NCBI GenBank assembly: GCA_018000295.1
Contig: JAGNKE010000002.1
Span: 151,501 to 215,500 of the forward strand
Origin: Alphaproteobacteria bacterium
Lineage (GTDB): Bacteria > Pseudomonadota > Alphaproteobacteria > Micavibrionales > Micavibrionaceae
DNA length: 64,000 nucleotides
Direction of reading: 5' to 3'
The notes below the pieces were generated by a model that worked only from the letters and a program-made list of their open reading frames with translations, made no database searches and was not told where the DNA came from. Both the position numbers and the translations under genes were made by a program. This document shows, piece by piece, positions 34,990 to 43,907 of the stretch. Each line of letters starts with the position of its first letter. Position 1 is the stretch's first letter.

Positions 34990-35059
34990 AAGCGGTTTCT
35001 TTAGAATCACAGGAAAATAAGCGTTTTTTTAAAGAAAAACCAGTGTTAATATGCACCCC

Positions 35060-35455
35060 ATGGAAATTGATTTTAACAAGCAGCTTGAGCGCCCGCGCTT
35101 CATCTATAAGCCCAACCCGATGATGAAACGGGCCTACCAGATCTTTGAGCTGATGCCCAAGAACAACGCCTACGTCCCCGTCGGCGAATACATCCTCCTG
35201 AACCATGAGGAAGACCCCGAACTGACCGAACTCAAGATGGGCAACCTCGTCCTCCTCCTCAACGGCAAGAAGGACGTCAAGGATCTCTCGAAGATGAGCA
35301 GCACCCGCGTCCTCTTCACCGTCATGCCGGAGGATCAGTCCGCCGACCAGACCAAGATCATCTTCAAGGACTATAAGGGCAAGGGCGTTTCCGTCGATAA
35401 CGCCGTCTTCACGATTCGCCGCGGCGTCCTCCACGACAAGCGCAAGTTTATCTGA
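35060..35455 (+). CDS. Uncharacterised small protein
   Basis: From the ATG at 35060 there are 131 residues; an ATG at 35051 adds three. No Shine-Dalgarno is visible for either. The protein starts with [19 protein letters not shown] and is basic and soluble. A middle part reads [16 protein letters not shown] and the C-terminus is Lys-rich. It has no signal peptide or membrane segment. It is divergent from ahcY with about 100 nt in between. A weak hairpin (AGACGC at 35468-35473 with GCGTCT at 35491-35496) follows the stop. The family is not recognised. Confidence 0.65.
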   Translation: MEIDFNKQLERPRFIYKPNPMMKRAYQIFELMPKNNAYVPVGEYILLNHEEDPELTELKMGNLVLLLNGKKDVKDLSKMSSTRVLFTVMPEDQSADQTKIIFKDYKGKGVSVDNAVFTIRRGVLHDKRKFI

Positions 35456-35565
35456 TCGCCCCCCAAAAGACGCTGATTCCCTAAATAGTTGCGTCTAAAG
35501 GCAATTTTCTTACCATAACCTGACCTCCTGAAAGAAAAATTTTACCCTTAGGGAGGAAAGAATAT

Positions 35566-35705
35566 TTGACAAGCCCGCCCCTTTTCAATTACTCTGAGTG
35601 TAGAAATAAGGCTGGGCGACCAGAAACAGTTGATCCGCTAAGGATCGCACGTTTAGCCTGTTTCCAACAAACAACGTACGTTTTAAACCAGAAAGGGTGT
35701 CAAAC
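35566..35705 (+). promoter_or_regulatory. Promoter and structured leader of the 48-residue gene
   Basis: A perfect TTGACA box lies at 35566-35571; the -10 box 17 bases later is weak. The leader then holds two nested stems: GAAACAG at 35623-35629 with CTGTTTC at 35658-35664, and inside it GATCC at 35632-35636 with GGATC at 35642-35646. The start codon comes 42 nt after the outer stem, preceded by AGAAAGGG. The leader of about 100 nt is long for so small a gene. It could be a regulatory leader, or the whole unit could be a small RNA. Confidence 0.45.
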
Positions 35706-35852
35706 ATGATAACAGGACTTTTCGGACAAGCAGCAGAGCCCCTGACCGCACAAGGAATCGGTGGCCGCTTCGCAGCATCTGCAAGCACAGGCGCAAACCT
35801 CGATGCAGGTCTGAACATGACCGCCGATATCGGCATGCACAAAGACATGTAA
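35706..35852 (+). CDS. 48-residue small protein
   Basis: The short frame starts M-I-T-G-L-F-G-Q-A and ends D-I-G-M-H-K-D-M. It is Gly/Ala-rich with mild amphipathic character, contains no Cys, and is not a typical signal peptide or toxin. AGAAAGGG lies 8 nt ahead of the ATG. It has its own promoter-like TTGACA, a structured leader and a strong terminator, which together argue that it is a real and probably well expressed unit. The family is not recognised. A non-coding role of the transcript cannot be ruled out. Confidence 0.5.
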   Translation: MITGLFGQAAEPLTAQGIGGRFAASASTGANLDAGLNMTADIGMHKDM

Positions 35853-35874
35853 ATCTTTGCATAAAGAATACAAA

Positions 35875-35900
35875 AAGGAGCCTCAAAGGCTCCTTTTTTA
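35875..35900. terminator. Bidirectional terminator
   Basis: AAGGAGCC at 35875-35882 and GGCTCCTT at 35888-35895 make a perfect 8-bp stem with a TCAAA loop, flanked by A-runs on the left and T-runs on the right. It can end both the small gene on the plus strand and the Enzyme I-like gene on the minus strand. Confidence 0.88.
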
Positions 35901-35936
35901 TGTCTGATCCTTCAAAAAAACGCGAGGACGCAACCC

Positions 35937-37895
35937 TCACGCAGGCGCACCCGGCTCACGATCCGGCAATGCGGAACTAGGCGCAAAATCCCGCCTTGTA
36001 TGTTCCGACCAGTCCATGTCAAGGCGACCGTCAGCAAAAACCCCTAAGCGATTGGCATTAAAATCATTTAAAATTCTCTCCCGATCCGCAGGACGGGTAC
36101 TGTCCTTGAGCAGCTCAACAAGGTGCCGAGCTTCCTTAGCATCAATCCGGCTGATAATTTCCCTTGTCACGGGAGCGCTGTTAATGGCACACGAGAGATT
36201 CGTAATCCCCACCCCGACTAGCAGTGCAATATGACGGGGATCAGAAGCCATATCACCGCAGAGGCTGATAGAAATGTCTTTTTCCCTTCCAAACACCACA
36301 GCTTGCTCAAGCTTCACTAGCACCGCACGGTTTGTCGGATCATACTTGGAATTGGAACCAGATTTATAACGAGGTTCATCAAGGACGAAATGGATAAGAT
36401 CATTCGAACCGATAGACATAAAAGCAACATCCAGCTTATCCAAATTATCGAAAAGCGCGGGTACTTCTCCCATGCAGCCGAGCTTGACAGATGGCACATT
36501 GCGCTCCGCCGCTATCGCATCCATTTCTTTCTGAAAATCTTCCATATCACCTGGATTAGCGATCATTGGGATCATCACTTTAACTTTCCCTTTATGCCCC
36601 TTTTGTTCCAGATCGTGATTAAGACGGGCCAGAGCAGCCATTTGAGCACGCGTGACTTGCTTTTGATACTCAGCCTTTTCCTCATCTGACTTTCCCGCAA
36701 ATCGACCACCTTTATCACCCGCAAGATCGAGAGTTCGGATGATAGCTGTAACATAGCCTTCGCTTCCAGCACATTCCCTAAGATTTTGTTCAAAAATCTT
36801 GTACCAATGATCCTCGGATATAGATTTGGTTCTCATATTTTCGGCCATCTCGGTCCGATACAGTCCTATGGCCTCAAGATTCGCATTTTTAAAGGACGGA
36901 ACCTCAAAAGAAGAACCAAAATTTGCCGATATGGTATAAGACTGACCGTCAAGCGTCGTAACAGACCTGCCAGACTCAGACTTTTGACGAAGAGCTTCGC
37001 AGACCTCATCAAGAGCTGTCTTTTGTCTGACAGCCTCCCGCATAAGCAGGGTACTAGGATGCAAAACAACCCCCCCAGTCCCAGAACCGCCGTCGATAAT
37101 ACAGTCATAACCTGTTTTAACTGTAGGGAGATGAGCAGGATCAACGACAGCAAAAGGGATACCCAGAGACTTGGCAATAATCGCAGCATGGCCCCTAAGG
37201 CTAGAATCAGTGCAGACCAAACCCGCAAATCGGGATTGGCCAGTATCCCTATCAATAAAACCCATAACTTCTGCAGGGGGAAGATTCTTGCAAAATATTA
37301 TTGCGCCAGCGGGTGCATCTCTTAAAGACGAAAATACGCGATCAGTATGCAAATGGTGTTGCAACACCGTCATTTGATGCTCTATTTGTTCCGCAATATG
37401 CCCGTTCATTTGGTTACTCTTAAAAATATTGACGCGCTTTTGGTACATAGAGGCAACCGCAGCCTCAGCAGATCGTCCCTTCTCAATCTCCGCTAAAATT
37501 TCCTTGGAAATTCCGCTATCTTGAGCCATAGCAACTTCTACGAAAATATTTTCATCGGCATCGCCTTCCATCTCCACAGCAAGGTTACTGGCGACGCTAT
37601 CTGCATATTTTTCATACGTTGAGATCAGAAGCTTCCTCGCCTCCTCATAACGCTTGGAGTGTTCTCGAATGAATGCCTGTTTTATAGGCTCAATCAAATC
37701 GGGGCTAAGATTTACAAAATCAACGGGATCATACCCGAAAACCTTATCAGCATCCGTCGGAGGGATGGGGTCATTCTCATAAACATAGATTTTTCCGAGC
37801 GAAACACTATTAATGTTAACTTTCGCAGGAACAAACAAAGACGAATCATTGCTCGCGGCAAACTTCCCCTTGATATGGCCATCTTGTTCGGTCAT
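35937..37895 (-). CDS. PTS Enzyme I-like PEP-utilising protein, divergent
   Basis: Enzyme I takes phosphate from PEP on a His and passes it to HPr. From the ATG at 37895 there are 652 residues, longer than the usual 575. The central phospho-His region reads S-S-L-R-G-H-A-A-I-I-A-K-S-L-G-I-P with His236 kept, in place of the usual G-G-x-T-S-H. The PEP-binding barrel keeps G-L-Y-R-T-E, I-I-R-T-L-D, G-E-V-P-A, G-S-N-D-L and C-G-D-M. All catalytic landmarks are thus present, but the frame is far from standard Enzyme I or PtsP, has no GAF domain and no fused HPr or EIIA. It lies 109 nt downstream of rapZ. Which partner it phosphorylates is unknown. Confidence 0.82.
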   Translation of the reverse strand: MTEQDGHIKGKFAASNDSSLFVPAKVNINSVSLGKIYVYENDPIPPTDADKVFGYDPVDFVNLSPDLIEPIKQAFIREHSKRYEEARKLLISTYEKYADSVASNLAVEMEGDADENIFVEVAMAQDSGISKEILAEIEKGRSAEAAVASMYQKRVNIFKSNQMNGHIAEQIEHQMTVLQHHLHTDRVFSSLRDAPAGAIIFCKNLPPAEVMGFIDRDTGQSRFAGLVCTDSSLRGHAAIIAKSLGIPFAVVDPAHLPTVKTGYDCIIDGGSGTGGVVLHPSTLLMREAVRQKTALDEVCEALRQKSESGRSVTTLDGQSYTISANFGSSFEVPSFKNANLEAIGLYRTEMAENMRTKSISEDHWYKIFEQNLRECAGSEGYVTAIIRTLDLAGDKGGRFAGKSDEEKAEYQKQVTRAQMAALARLNHDLEQKGHKGKVKVMIPMIANPGDMEDFQKEMDAIAAERNVPSVKLGCMGEVPALFDNLDKLDVAFMSIGSNDLIHFVLDEPRYKSGSNSKYDPTNRAVLVKLEQAVVFGREKDISISLCGDMASDPRHIALLVGVGITNLSCAINSAPVTREIISRIDAKEARHLVELLKDSTRPADRERILNDFNANRLGVFADGRLDMDWSEHTRRDFAPSSALPDREPGAPA

Positions 37896-38004
37896 GGAAT
37901 CACCCGCGAAATAAAGAATTATAGCTTTTTCATAAGCAAAATAGCACAACTTAGGGAGAAAAGAAAAGTCAATTCTTCCCCAATCTTACAATATCCGAAA
38001 ACCG

Positions 38005-38853
38005 CTAACCCTCTGTTAAATCCCTGTTTTCGATAAAAATCTGCATTTTTTGCGCCTTAAGCCACGCCGCCAGTTCCTGAACCACAAAAACGGACCGATG
38101 CCGCCCCCCGGTGCAACCCACGGCCACCGTAAGGTAATTCTTCCCCTCCCGCGCATACCGGGGCAAAAGCGTTTCCAGCAATCCTTTGAATTTACTGACA
38201 AATTCCTCATAGTCCGTGTCCATGCGGATATAGTCCCCCACCGCCGCGTCCAGCCCGCTCAGGGGTTTAAGCTCTTCATCCCAGTGCGGATTTTTAAGAA
38301 AACGCACATCCATGACAATATCCGCCTCCCGCGGCACCCCGTGCCGGAACCCGAAGGACATCAGGGTGACGGTCATCTTTTCAGCGCTATGATCGCGGAA
38401 ATGCCCCTCCAGCAAATGCCGCAGATCATGGACCGACAACTCGCTCGAATCGATCAGGATGTCGGCGTTTTTCTTCAACCCGGCCAAAAGCTTCTTCTCA
38501 AGTTCGATCCCGTATTTCACCGGCCGGTCCTTGGCCAGCGGATGCCGCCGCCGTGTCTCGTTGAACCGCTTCTGCAGAACCGCCTCATCGCAGGTCACAA
38601 ACAAAAGCCGCCCCTGCGAACGCTTGACAAGATCCAGAACCGCCGAAGCCGAAAACCCCCATGTCCGCGTATCGATCCCGATAGCAATCCGCAAGGGCGG
38701 GCGGTTATTATGCCCCGCCTGCTCCAGAAGAGAGTCAACAAGAGCCAGCGGAAAATTATCGAACACCTCGAAATGAAAATCCTCCAGAGCCTTAAGAACC
38801 GAACTCATGCCTGCCCCGGAAAATCCGGTTACGATCAGGGGATTCGCGCTCAT
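38005..38853 (-). CDS. rapZ: RapZ-family protein with altered Walker A
   Basis: RapZ in E. coli is an RNase E adaptor that controls GlmS through small RNAs; the family carries an N-terminal P-loop domain and a C-terminal RNA-binding domain. The 282-residue protein has the N-terminal V-T-G-F-S-G-A-G-M-S-S, where Met16 takes the place of the Walker A Lys, and F-D-N-F-P-L-A-L-V. The C-terminal half has the typical F-G-F-R-H-G, D-V-R-F-L-K-N-P-H-W and A-V-G-C-T-G-G-x-H-R-S-V motifs. The start overlaps the chvG stop as ATGA. In other alphaproteobacteria rapZ lies after chvG and hprK; here hprK is missing. Confidence 0.93.
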   Translation of the reverse strand: MSANPLIVTGFSGAGMSSVLKALEDFHFEVFDNFPLALVDSLLEQAGHNNRPPLRIAIGIDTRTWGFSASAVLDLVKRSQGRLLFVTCDEAVLQKRFNETRRRHPLAKDRPVKYGIELEKKLLAGLKKNADILIDSSELSVHDLRHLLEGHFRDHSAEKMTVTLMSFGFRHGVPREADIVMDVRFLKNPHWDEELKPLSGLDAAVGDYIRMDTDYEEFVSKFKGLLETLLPRYAREGKNYLTVAVGCTGGRHRSVFVVQELAAWLKAQKMQIFIENRDLTEG

Positions 38854-40601
38854 TCGCCCTCCGCAACATTAAGAACCACGGTGAACCGCGCTCCTGAGAT
38901 TTTTCCCTGCCTGTTCTTGATATTCTCGGCAAAAATTAACCCGTTATGCGCCTCGATGATCTGCTTGCAGATCGAAAGCCCGAGTCCGGAATGTTTCCCG
39001 TACTGCTCCCGCGGCCGTTCAGAATAAAAACGGTCGAAAACCGTCTTGAGCTTGTTATCGGGAATCCCCGGCCCCTCATCTTCAAAAGCGATGCTCACCC
39101 GGTTCTTTTTCTTCTCCACCTTGATCTTGAGGATGCTCTTGACCGGAGTAAAAGTCAGCGCATTGGAAATGATGTTGCTGAAAACCTGCCCCAGCCGCCC
39201 CTCGCTGCCCGAAACGAACGTATCCTCCTCATAGGGGTAATCCAGCATGATCATGACCCCGTCTTTGATCGCCGTATCGGGATCGGCGCGGTTTTTGCTG
39301 CGGTCGAGCGGATTCTTGTAAAGATCCAGCAACCGCCGCAACAAAGTGCGGATTTCAACCTTCTCGAAAGACTCTCGGGAAAGTTCCGCCTCAAGCCGCG
39401 AAGCGGCGGAGATATCGGAAATCAAACGGTCCAGCCGCTCGATGTCGTGCAGGATGATGGCCAGAAGCTTGTCCTGATCCTCCTTCTTCTTCACAATCGC
39501 CGCGGACTCAACCGCGCTTCTAAGCGAAGAAAGCGGGTTTTTGATCTCATGCGCGACATCCGAAGCAAAGCTCTCCATAGCATCCATCCGTTCGATAAGC
39601 GCATGGGTCATATCGCCAAGGGCAATGGAAAGCTCGCCGATTTCATCCTTGCGCCCGCTCATATCGGGAATCTGGTCGCCCCTGATTTTCCCTTTGCGGA
39701 CCTTATCCGCAGCATCCGCCAACCGCCTCAAAGGCCGGGCGATAACGCCGGAAAGATAGATCGAAAGCAAAACGGTAAAAACCAGGGTCGCAAGAAAAAC
39801 CTTGAGAATATCGAACCAGGCATCGCCCAGAGCCTTGCGGATATCCCTGCCCTCACTCACCAGATATACGGCGCCGACAACCTTATTGTTTAACTTGATG
39901 GGCATCGCGGCGGACAGGAGAATGGAGCCCTCCGCATTTCGCCAAGCGGAAAGGCTCATTTTACTGTGGAAAGACTCCATGACATTTTCGTAATTTTCTG
40001 CGCTATTGGACTCGTCGTCACGATAGAGCGGAAGAGGATTGTATTCCGGTAAAAGCGAGACAAGAAACGCTCCAACTCTTTTGAGCATTTCAATACTTTG
40101 CCATACTTCCTCCTCCTCCCTCTCAACTTTGATAATCGGCTCCACGCCCCCCTCGGCAAGAAGAATTTTGGAATCGGCGATAAGTTCTCCGGCAGCATCA
40201 AACACCCGGATACGCTTACCAAGAGTCGCTCCGAAAACAGCCACAATTCTCTTGACATTGTCCTTAAGAACAACTGGCTCGGAAAGTCCCTCTCTTTGTA
40301 AGCTCCCCTCGGAAACCGCCGCCGTAATAAGAAAAATCTCGGTCTCGAAAATTTCCAGCTTGGATTGAATCAGGCGGTTTTGATATTCGCCAAGATAAAG
40401 AACACCTAGCATCAGACTAAGCAAAGCAATCGCATTGACTGCGATAATTCGAAGGGTCAGTCCGGTAATCCGGCCTTCCGTCCCGCCCCAGTAAAAATCC
40501 AGAAGCTGCTCAATTTCACCGTCTCGCTGGCCGATCCTGACCCACCGGCTAGGCTTCTTTGATTCGGTATCCGACTCCGTAGAGGGTTTCGATTTGGTCA
40601 A
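38850..40601 (-). CDS. chvG: Sensor histidine kinase ChvG
   Basis: ChvG with ChvI forms an acid- and envelope-responsive two-component system found across alphaproteobacteria. The 583-residue protein has a first transmembrane segment at about 50-70, a periplasmic sensor region, a second span near 265-285, then HAMP, a HisKA helix with F-A-S-D-V-A-H-E-I-K-N-P-L-S-S-L-R and an ATPase domain with N-x-x-x-N-A-L, D-E-G-P-G-I-P and G-L-G-L-S-I-C. The start reads TTG at 40601 and overlaps chvI by 53 nt; no ATG is available before the first span, so the exact start is uncertain. Confidence 0.93.
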   Translation of the reverse strand: MTKSKPSTESDTESKKPSRWVRIGQRDGEIEQLLDFYWGGTEGRITGLTLRIIAVNAIALLSLMLGVLYLGEYQNRLIQSKLEIFETEIFLITAAVSEGSLQREGLSEPVVLKDNVKRIVAVFGATLGKRIRVFDAAGELIADSKILLAEGGVEPIIKVEREEEEVWQSIEMLKRVGAFLVSLLPEYNPLPLYRDDESNSAENYENVMESFHSKMSLSAWRNAEGSILLSAAMPIKLNNKVVGAVYLVSEGRDIRKALGDAWFDILKVFLATLVFTVLLSIYLSGVIARPLRRLADAADKVRKGKIRGDQIPDMSGRKDEIGELSIALGDMTHALIERMDAMESFASDVAHEIKNPLSSLRSAVESAAIVKKKEDQDKLLAIILHDIERLDRLISDISAASRLEAELSRESFEKVEIRTLLRRLLDLYKNPLDRSKNRADPDTAIKDGVMIMLDYPYEEDTFVSGSEGRLGQVFSNIISNALTFTPVKSILKIKVEKKKNRVSIAFEDEGPGIPDNKLKTVFDRFYSERPREQYGKHSGLGLSICKQIIEAHNGLIFAENIKNRQGKISGARFTVVLNVAEGE

Positions 40602-41241
40602 AGCTGTCGTCTACTTTTTTGAATTTGTTCCGGATACGTTTGATATGGGAATCGACCGTCCGGTCATCGACATAGATATTCTCACCATATGCCATATCAA
40701 TCAACTGGTCTCTCGTCCGCACATGCCCTGGCCGCGTCACAAGCGACTTGACCAGAAGAAACTCTGTGACTGTAAGGTTGACAGGCCTTTTCTTCCAGGT
40801 GCACAGATGCCGTGCCTCATCCAGTTCTATGTCCCCATAGACAATATGATTGTTCTCACTCCCGTCGGATTTTTTCAGATCCTGCCGCCGCAGCAAAACA
40901 CGGATTCTCTCAAGGAGAAGCCGCTGCGAAAACGGTTTGGTGATGTAGTCATCCGCCCCCATTCGTAAACCCAGCAACTGGTCGATCTCATCATCCTTGG
41001 AGGTCAGGAAAATCACCGGAACCTCTGAAAATTCGCGGATTTTCTTGAGGACTTCCATGCCGTCCATGCGCGGCATCTTGATATCCAGAACGACAAGATC
41101 GGTCCCCTTGCGCGTCACCGCGTCAAGACCGGATTCCCCATCGCTGTAACTCTCGACGTTAAACCCCTCGGACTCCAGCACCATGGCAACGGAGGCGGTG
41201 ATATTCAGATCATCGTCGATCAGCGTAACTTTATGGACCAT
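40549..41241 (-). CDS. chvI: Response regulator ChvI (OmpR type)
   Basis: The 230-residue regulator has a receiver domain with the acidic pair in L-I-D-D-D near residue 9 and the phospho-Asp in V-V-L-D-I-K-M-P-R, then a winged-helix DNA-binding domain with V-N-L-T-V-T-E-F-L-L-V and V-D-S-H-I-K-R-I-R-N-K-F. This is the OmpR/PhoB type. The ATG at 41241 is used; a GTG at 41253 is open as well. It is followed by chvG with an overlap and preceded by folC with a gap of about 50 nt. In rhizobia and Brucella the pair governs succinoglycan, acid tolerance and virulence; the role here is inferred from homology. Confidence 0.95.
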   Translation of the reverse strand: MVHKVTLIDDDLNITASVAMVLESEGFNVESYSDGESGLDAVTRKGTDLVVLDIKMPRMDGMEVLKKIREFSEVPVIFLTSKDDEIDQLLGLRMGADDYITKPFSQRLLLERIRVLLRRQDLKKSDGSENNHIVYGDIELDEARHLCTWKKRPVNLTVTEFLLVKSLVTRPGHVRTRDQLIDMAYGENIYVDDRTVDSHIKRIRNKFKKVDDSFDQIETLYGVGYRIKEA

Positions 41242-41292
41242 AAACGTTCCCACACGTTAAGAACTCAAGTGTAGCATGGTTTGATCGTCCTT

Positions 41293-42660
41293 TTAAACCC
41301 CGCTTGTGGACTTGGGGGTCTCTTGTACGAGATCAAGAACGCTCCCGGCCAGATAGACCGACCCGGCAATCAGCACACGGCTCCTCCCGTCGATCTCTGT
41401 ACGAAGGGCACAAAACGCCGCGGAAAGATCATCGAACGAACGCACCGGCACGAAGGAAACAAGGTCACCCGCCTTATTCTGAAAAACCTGCAGGGTCAGG
41501 ATATTTTTCTCTCCGGCAATCTTTACCAGCGTAAGACTCTCAATCTGATCGGCAAAGGGCGCCAGAAAACCGCGTACATCCTTATGCCCCAGCATCCCCA
41601 GAACCAGATGCAGCGGCTTCGGGTCATCGGCGGCCCATTTACGAATCTGCTGGGCCAGAACCTCGCCGGCGCTATCATTATGACCGCAATCCAGCCAGAC
41701 TTCACACTCCTCGGGCAACCCAAAAACCGCGGAGGAAAGCCTCTGCATCCGCCCCGGCCAATCAACGCGACACAAACCCTGGGCTTTAGCCTCCTCCTGA
41801 ACCGGAAGTGCATCACCGGCAACCCGCAAAGCCATAAGCGCAGCTCCCGCATTCAGAATCTGATGCGCCCCCGCCAGCCCCGGCAGCGGATAAACATTTC
41901 GCTCACCGCCGACCTCGAACACCATCTGTCCGCCGGACTCAAAACTGCGCCAGTCGCGCCCATAAACGAAAAGCGTCGAAGACTTTTCTCCCGCGATCGT
42001 CTCCAGAACGTCCAGAACACCTCTCGCATCGCCCCCCGCGCCCTGCGCCCCAACCACGCACGGCCGCCCCGCTTTGAGGATTCCGCCCTTCTCGGCGGCG
42101 ATATCCGCCAAAGTGCTTCCCAGAAACTCGGTATGGTCGTATGAAATGCGGCTGATCACACTGACCAGCGGATCTTCGATGACATTTGTGCAATCCAGCC
42201 GCCCCCCCATCCCGACTTCCAGCAGTAAAACGTCGGCCGGGACTTGCGAAAAGGCGCGAAACGCCAGAGCGGTCGTTACTTCAAAAAAGGAAAGCCCCGC
42301 AAGGGTATGCTGCGCGTAAACCTCATCGATCATCCGCTCGAGCAGATCATCGGAAATCACCTCCCCCGCCAGCCGGATTCGCTCATTCACCCGCAGCAGA
42401 TGTGGCGAGGTATAGGCATGGACCTTATACCCCTGCGCCTCCAGCATGGCCCGCAGAAAAGCGACGATGGAGCCTTTCCCGTTGGTTCCGGCGACATGGA
42501 TAACGGGCGGAAGTTTTTTGTGCGGCTCCCCCATCTCGCGCAGCAAAATGCGGTAAGCCAAAGCATCCCAGTTGACCTTCGACCCCGTGCGGAGCTGATA
42601 AAGAGCCTGAAGTTTTTTCTGAAGGCTGGGCCGGGGATGCCGGAGATCCGCTTGATGCAT
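41293..42660 (-). CDS. folC: Folylpolyglutamate/dihydrofolate synthase
   Basis: FolC adds glutamate to dihydropteroate and to folates. The 455-residue protein has the ATP loop H-V-A-G-T-N-G-K-G-S near residue 55 and the following A-Y-T-S-P-H-L-L-R-V-N-E-R-I motif, both typical of the Mur-ligase-like folate enzymes. The ATG at 42660 is used; the frame also opens from a TTG at 42675. No Shine-Dalgarno is evident. It lies 24 nt downstream of accD, the usual alphaproteobacterial order. Confidence 0.95.
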   Translation of the reverse strand: MHQADLRHPRPSLQKKLQALYQLRTGSKVNWDALAYRILLREMGEPHKKLPPVIHVAGTNGKGSIVAFLRAMLEAQGYKVHAYTSPHLLRVNERIRLAGEVISDDLLERMIDEVYAQHTLAGLSFFEVTTALAFRAFSQVPADVLLLEVGMGGRLDCTNVIEDPLVSVISRISYDHTEFLGSTLADIAAEKGGILKAGRPCVVGAQGAGGDARGVLDVLETIAGEKSSTLFVYGRDWRSFESGGQMVFEVGGERNVYPLPGLAGAHQILNAGAALMALRVAGDALPVQEEAKAQGLCRVDWPGRMQRLSSAVFGLPEECEVWLDCGHNDSAGEVLAQQIRKWAADDPKPLHLVLGMLGHKDVRGFLAPFADQIESLTLVKIAGEKNILTLQVFQNKAGDLVSFVPVRSFDDLSAAFCALRTEIDGRSRVLIAGSVYLAGSVLDLVQETPKSTSGV

Positions 42661-42684
42661 GGCACAAAAACGCAAAAAAAGTGG

Positions 42685-43830
42685 TTACTTCTGTTCCACA
42701 GCTTTCTTTTCACTCTCGGGCGCAGGAGGCGAGGCAGCAGCCTGCCCTTGAACGGTCCCCTGTACCTTTTCCGTGACCGAACGCCCGAGCTTCTTGACGG
42801 CGGCACTGGCCGCCCGCACCTGCTGCAAGGCCTGCGAAGCCGTAACGCCTTCATTATCGTTCGCCCGCGCCTTGGTCACTTGATCCTTGGATGCTCCCTT
42901 TTCACCAAGACTGCCTCCGCCCTTGGCGTCTGTTTCACCATCGTCCTTCTTGCCGTTTTTCTTCGGGTCTTTTGTATACGACTTCTGCATCAGAATGCCG
43001 ATCAACGTCGCCAGCGTATTCCTCATGTCCTTGCGCGGCACGATCATATCGACCATCCCATGTGCCAGAAGATATTCGGCGGTCTGGAACCCTTCGGGCA
43101 GCTTCTCCCGCACCGTCTCCTTGATGACGTTCGGCCCCGCGAACCCGATCTGCGCTCCCGGTTCGGCGATATGAATATCCCCCACCATCGCAAAAGACGC
43201 GCTGACCCCCCCGGTCGTCGGATCGGTGAGGATCACGATATACGGAAGCCTGGCCTCCTTGACCATCTCCACAGCAACCATCGTGCGCGGCATCTGGATC
43301 AGGGACAGCATCCCCTCCTGCATCCGCGCCCCGCCGGACGCGGGGATCACGATGAACGCACACTTCGAGCGCACCGCCTCTTCCGCAGCCTTGACGATCG
43401 CCTCGCCCACCGCCATGCCCATCGAACCGCCCATAAAGCTGAAATTGAACGCCGCGATCACAACGTCAAGCCCGCCCACAGTTCCCTTGGAGAGCGTAAT
43501 AGCGTCACGCAGACCCGTCTTGGCCTGTGAACGCTTCATCCGGTCAATATAGCGTTCCTTATCCTTAAACTTCAGGGGGTCAAGCTCCACTTTCGGCGTT
43601 TCGATCACCGCGTACTTTCCCTCGTCGTACAGCATCGCCAGCCGGTCCTTGACCGGCAACCGCAGATGGTGGTTGCAGTAATGGCAGACGTTATAATTCG
43701 CGCCGAGATCCGTATGAAACAGCATCTTCTCGCACGAAGGGCACTTCGCCCAGAAATTATCCGGCACTTCCTTTTGCTCACCGACGATGGAGCGGATTCG
43801 CGGGGGAATAATGTTGGTCAGCCAGTTCAT
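42685..43830 (-). CDS. accD: Acetyl-CoA carboxylase carboxyltransferase beta subunit, with long tail
   Basis: The enzyme subunit transfers the carboxyl group to acetyl-CoA to start fatty-acid synthesis. The 381-residue product has the N-terminal zinc ribbon (C-P-S-C near 30 and C-H-Y-C near 49), then the crotonase-like core with F-M-G-G-S-M-G and P-A-S-G-G-A-R-M-Q-E-G. The core ends near residue 284. The last ~97 residues are Lys-, Ala-, Gly- and Gln-rich and look disordered, longer than the normal C-terminus. The gene sits between trpA and folC in the usual order. Confidence 0.95.
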   Translation of the reverse strand: MNWLTNIIPPRIRSIVGEQKEVPDNFWAKCPSCEKMLFHTDLGANYNVCHYCNHHLRLPVKDRLAMLYDEGKYAVIETPKVELDPLKFKDKERYIDRMKRSQAKTGLRDAITLSKGTVGGLDVVIAAFNFSFMGGSMGMAVGEAIVKAAEEAVRSKCAFIVIPASGGARMQEGMLSLIQMPRTMVAVEMVKEARLPYIVILTDPTTGGVSASFAMVGDIHIAEPGAQIGFAGPNVIKETVREKLPEGFQTAEYLLAHGMVDMIVPRKDMRNTLATLIGILMQKSYTKDPKKNGKKDDGETDAKGGGSLGEKGASKDQVTKARANDNEGVTASQALQQVRAASAAVKKLGRSVTEKVQGTVQGQAAASPPAPESEKKAVEQK

Positions 43831-43907
43831 TGGATCTCAAACCTTCAAAGCGGATGAAAGACACGCGCACAGGATCGGATTTACGCAATTCCACATCATC
43901 GTCAAAC

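Noticed and set aside
34946..35050. SAH riboswitch before ahcY
   Set aside because: Only one GC-rich hairpin is visible and I could not find the conserved core; kept as a plain hairpin.
34946..35434. N-terminal extension of ahcY
   Set aside because: It is the antisense shadow of the divergent gene at 35060; the ATG at 34945 has AGGAGAACC and gives the normal enzyme length.
40549..40601. Frameshift at the chvI-chvG junction
   Set aside because: Both frames are complete to their family ends; the overlap is explained by an early TTG start of chvG.
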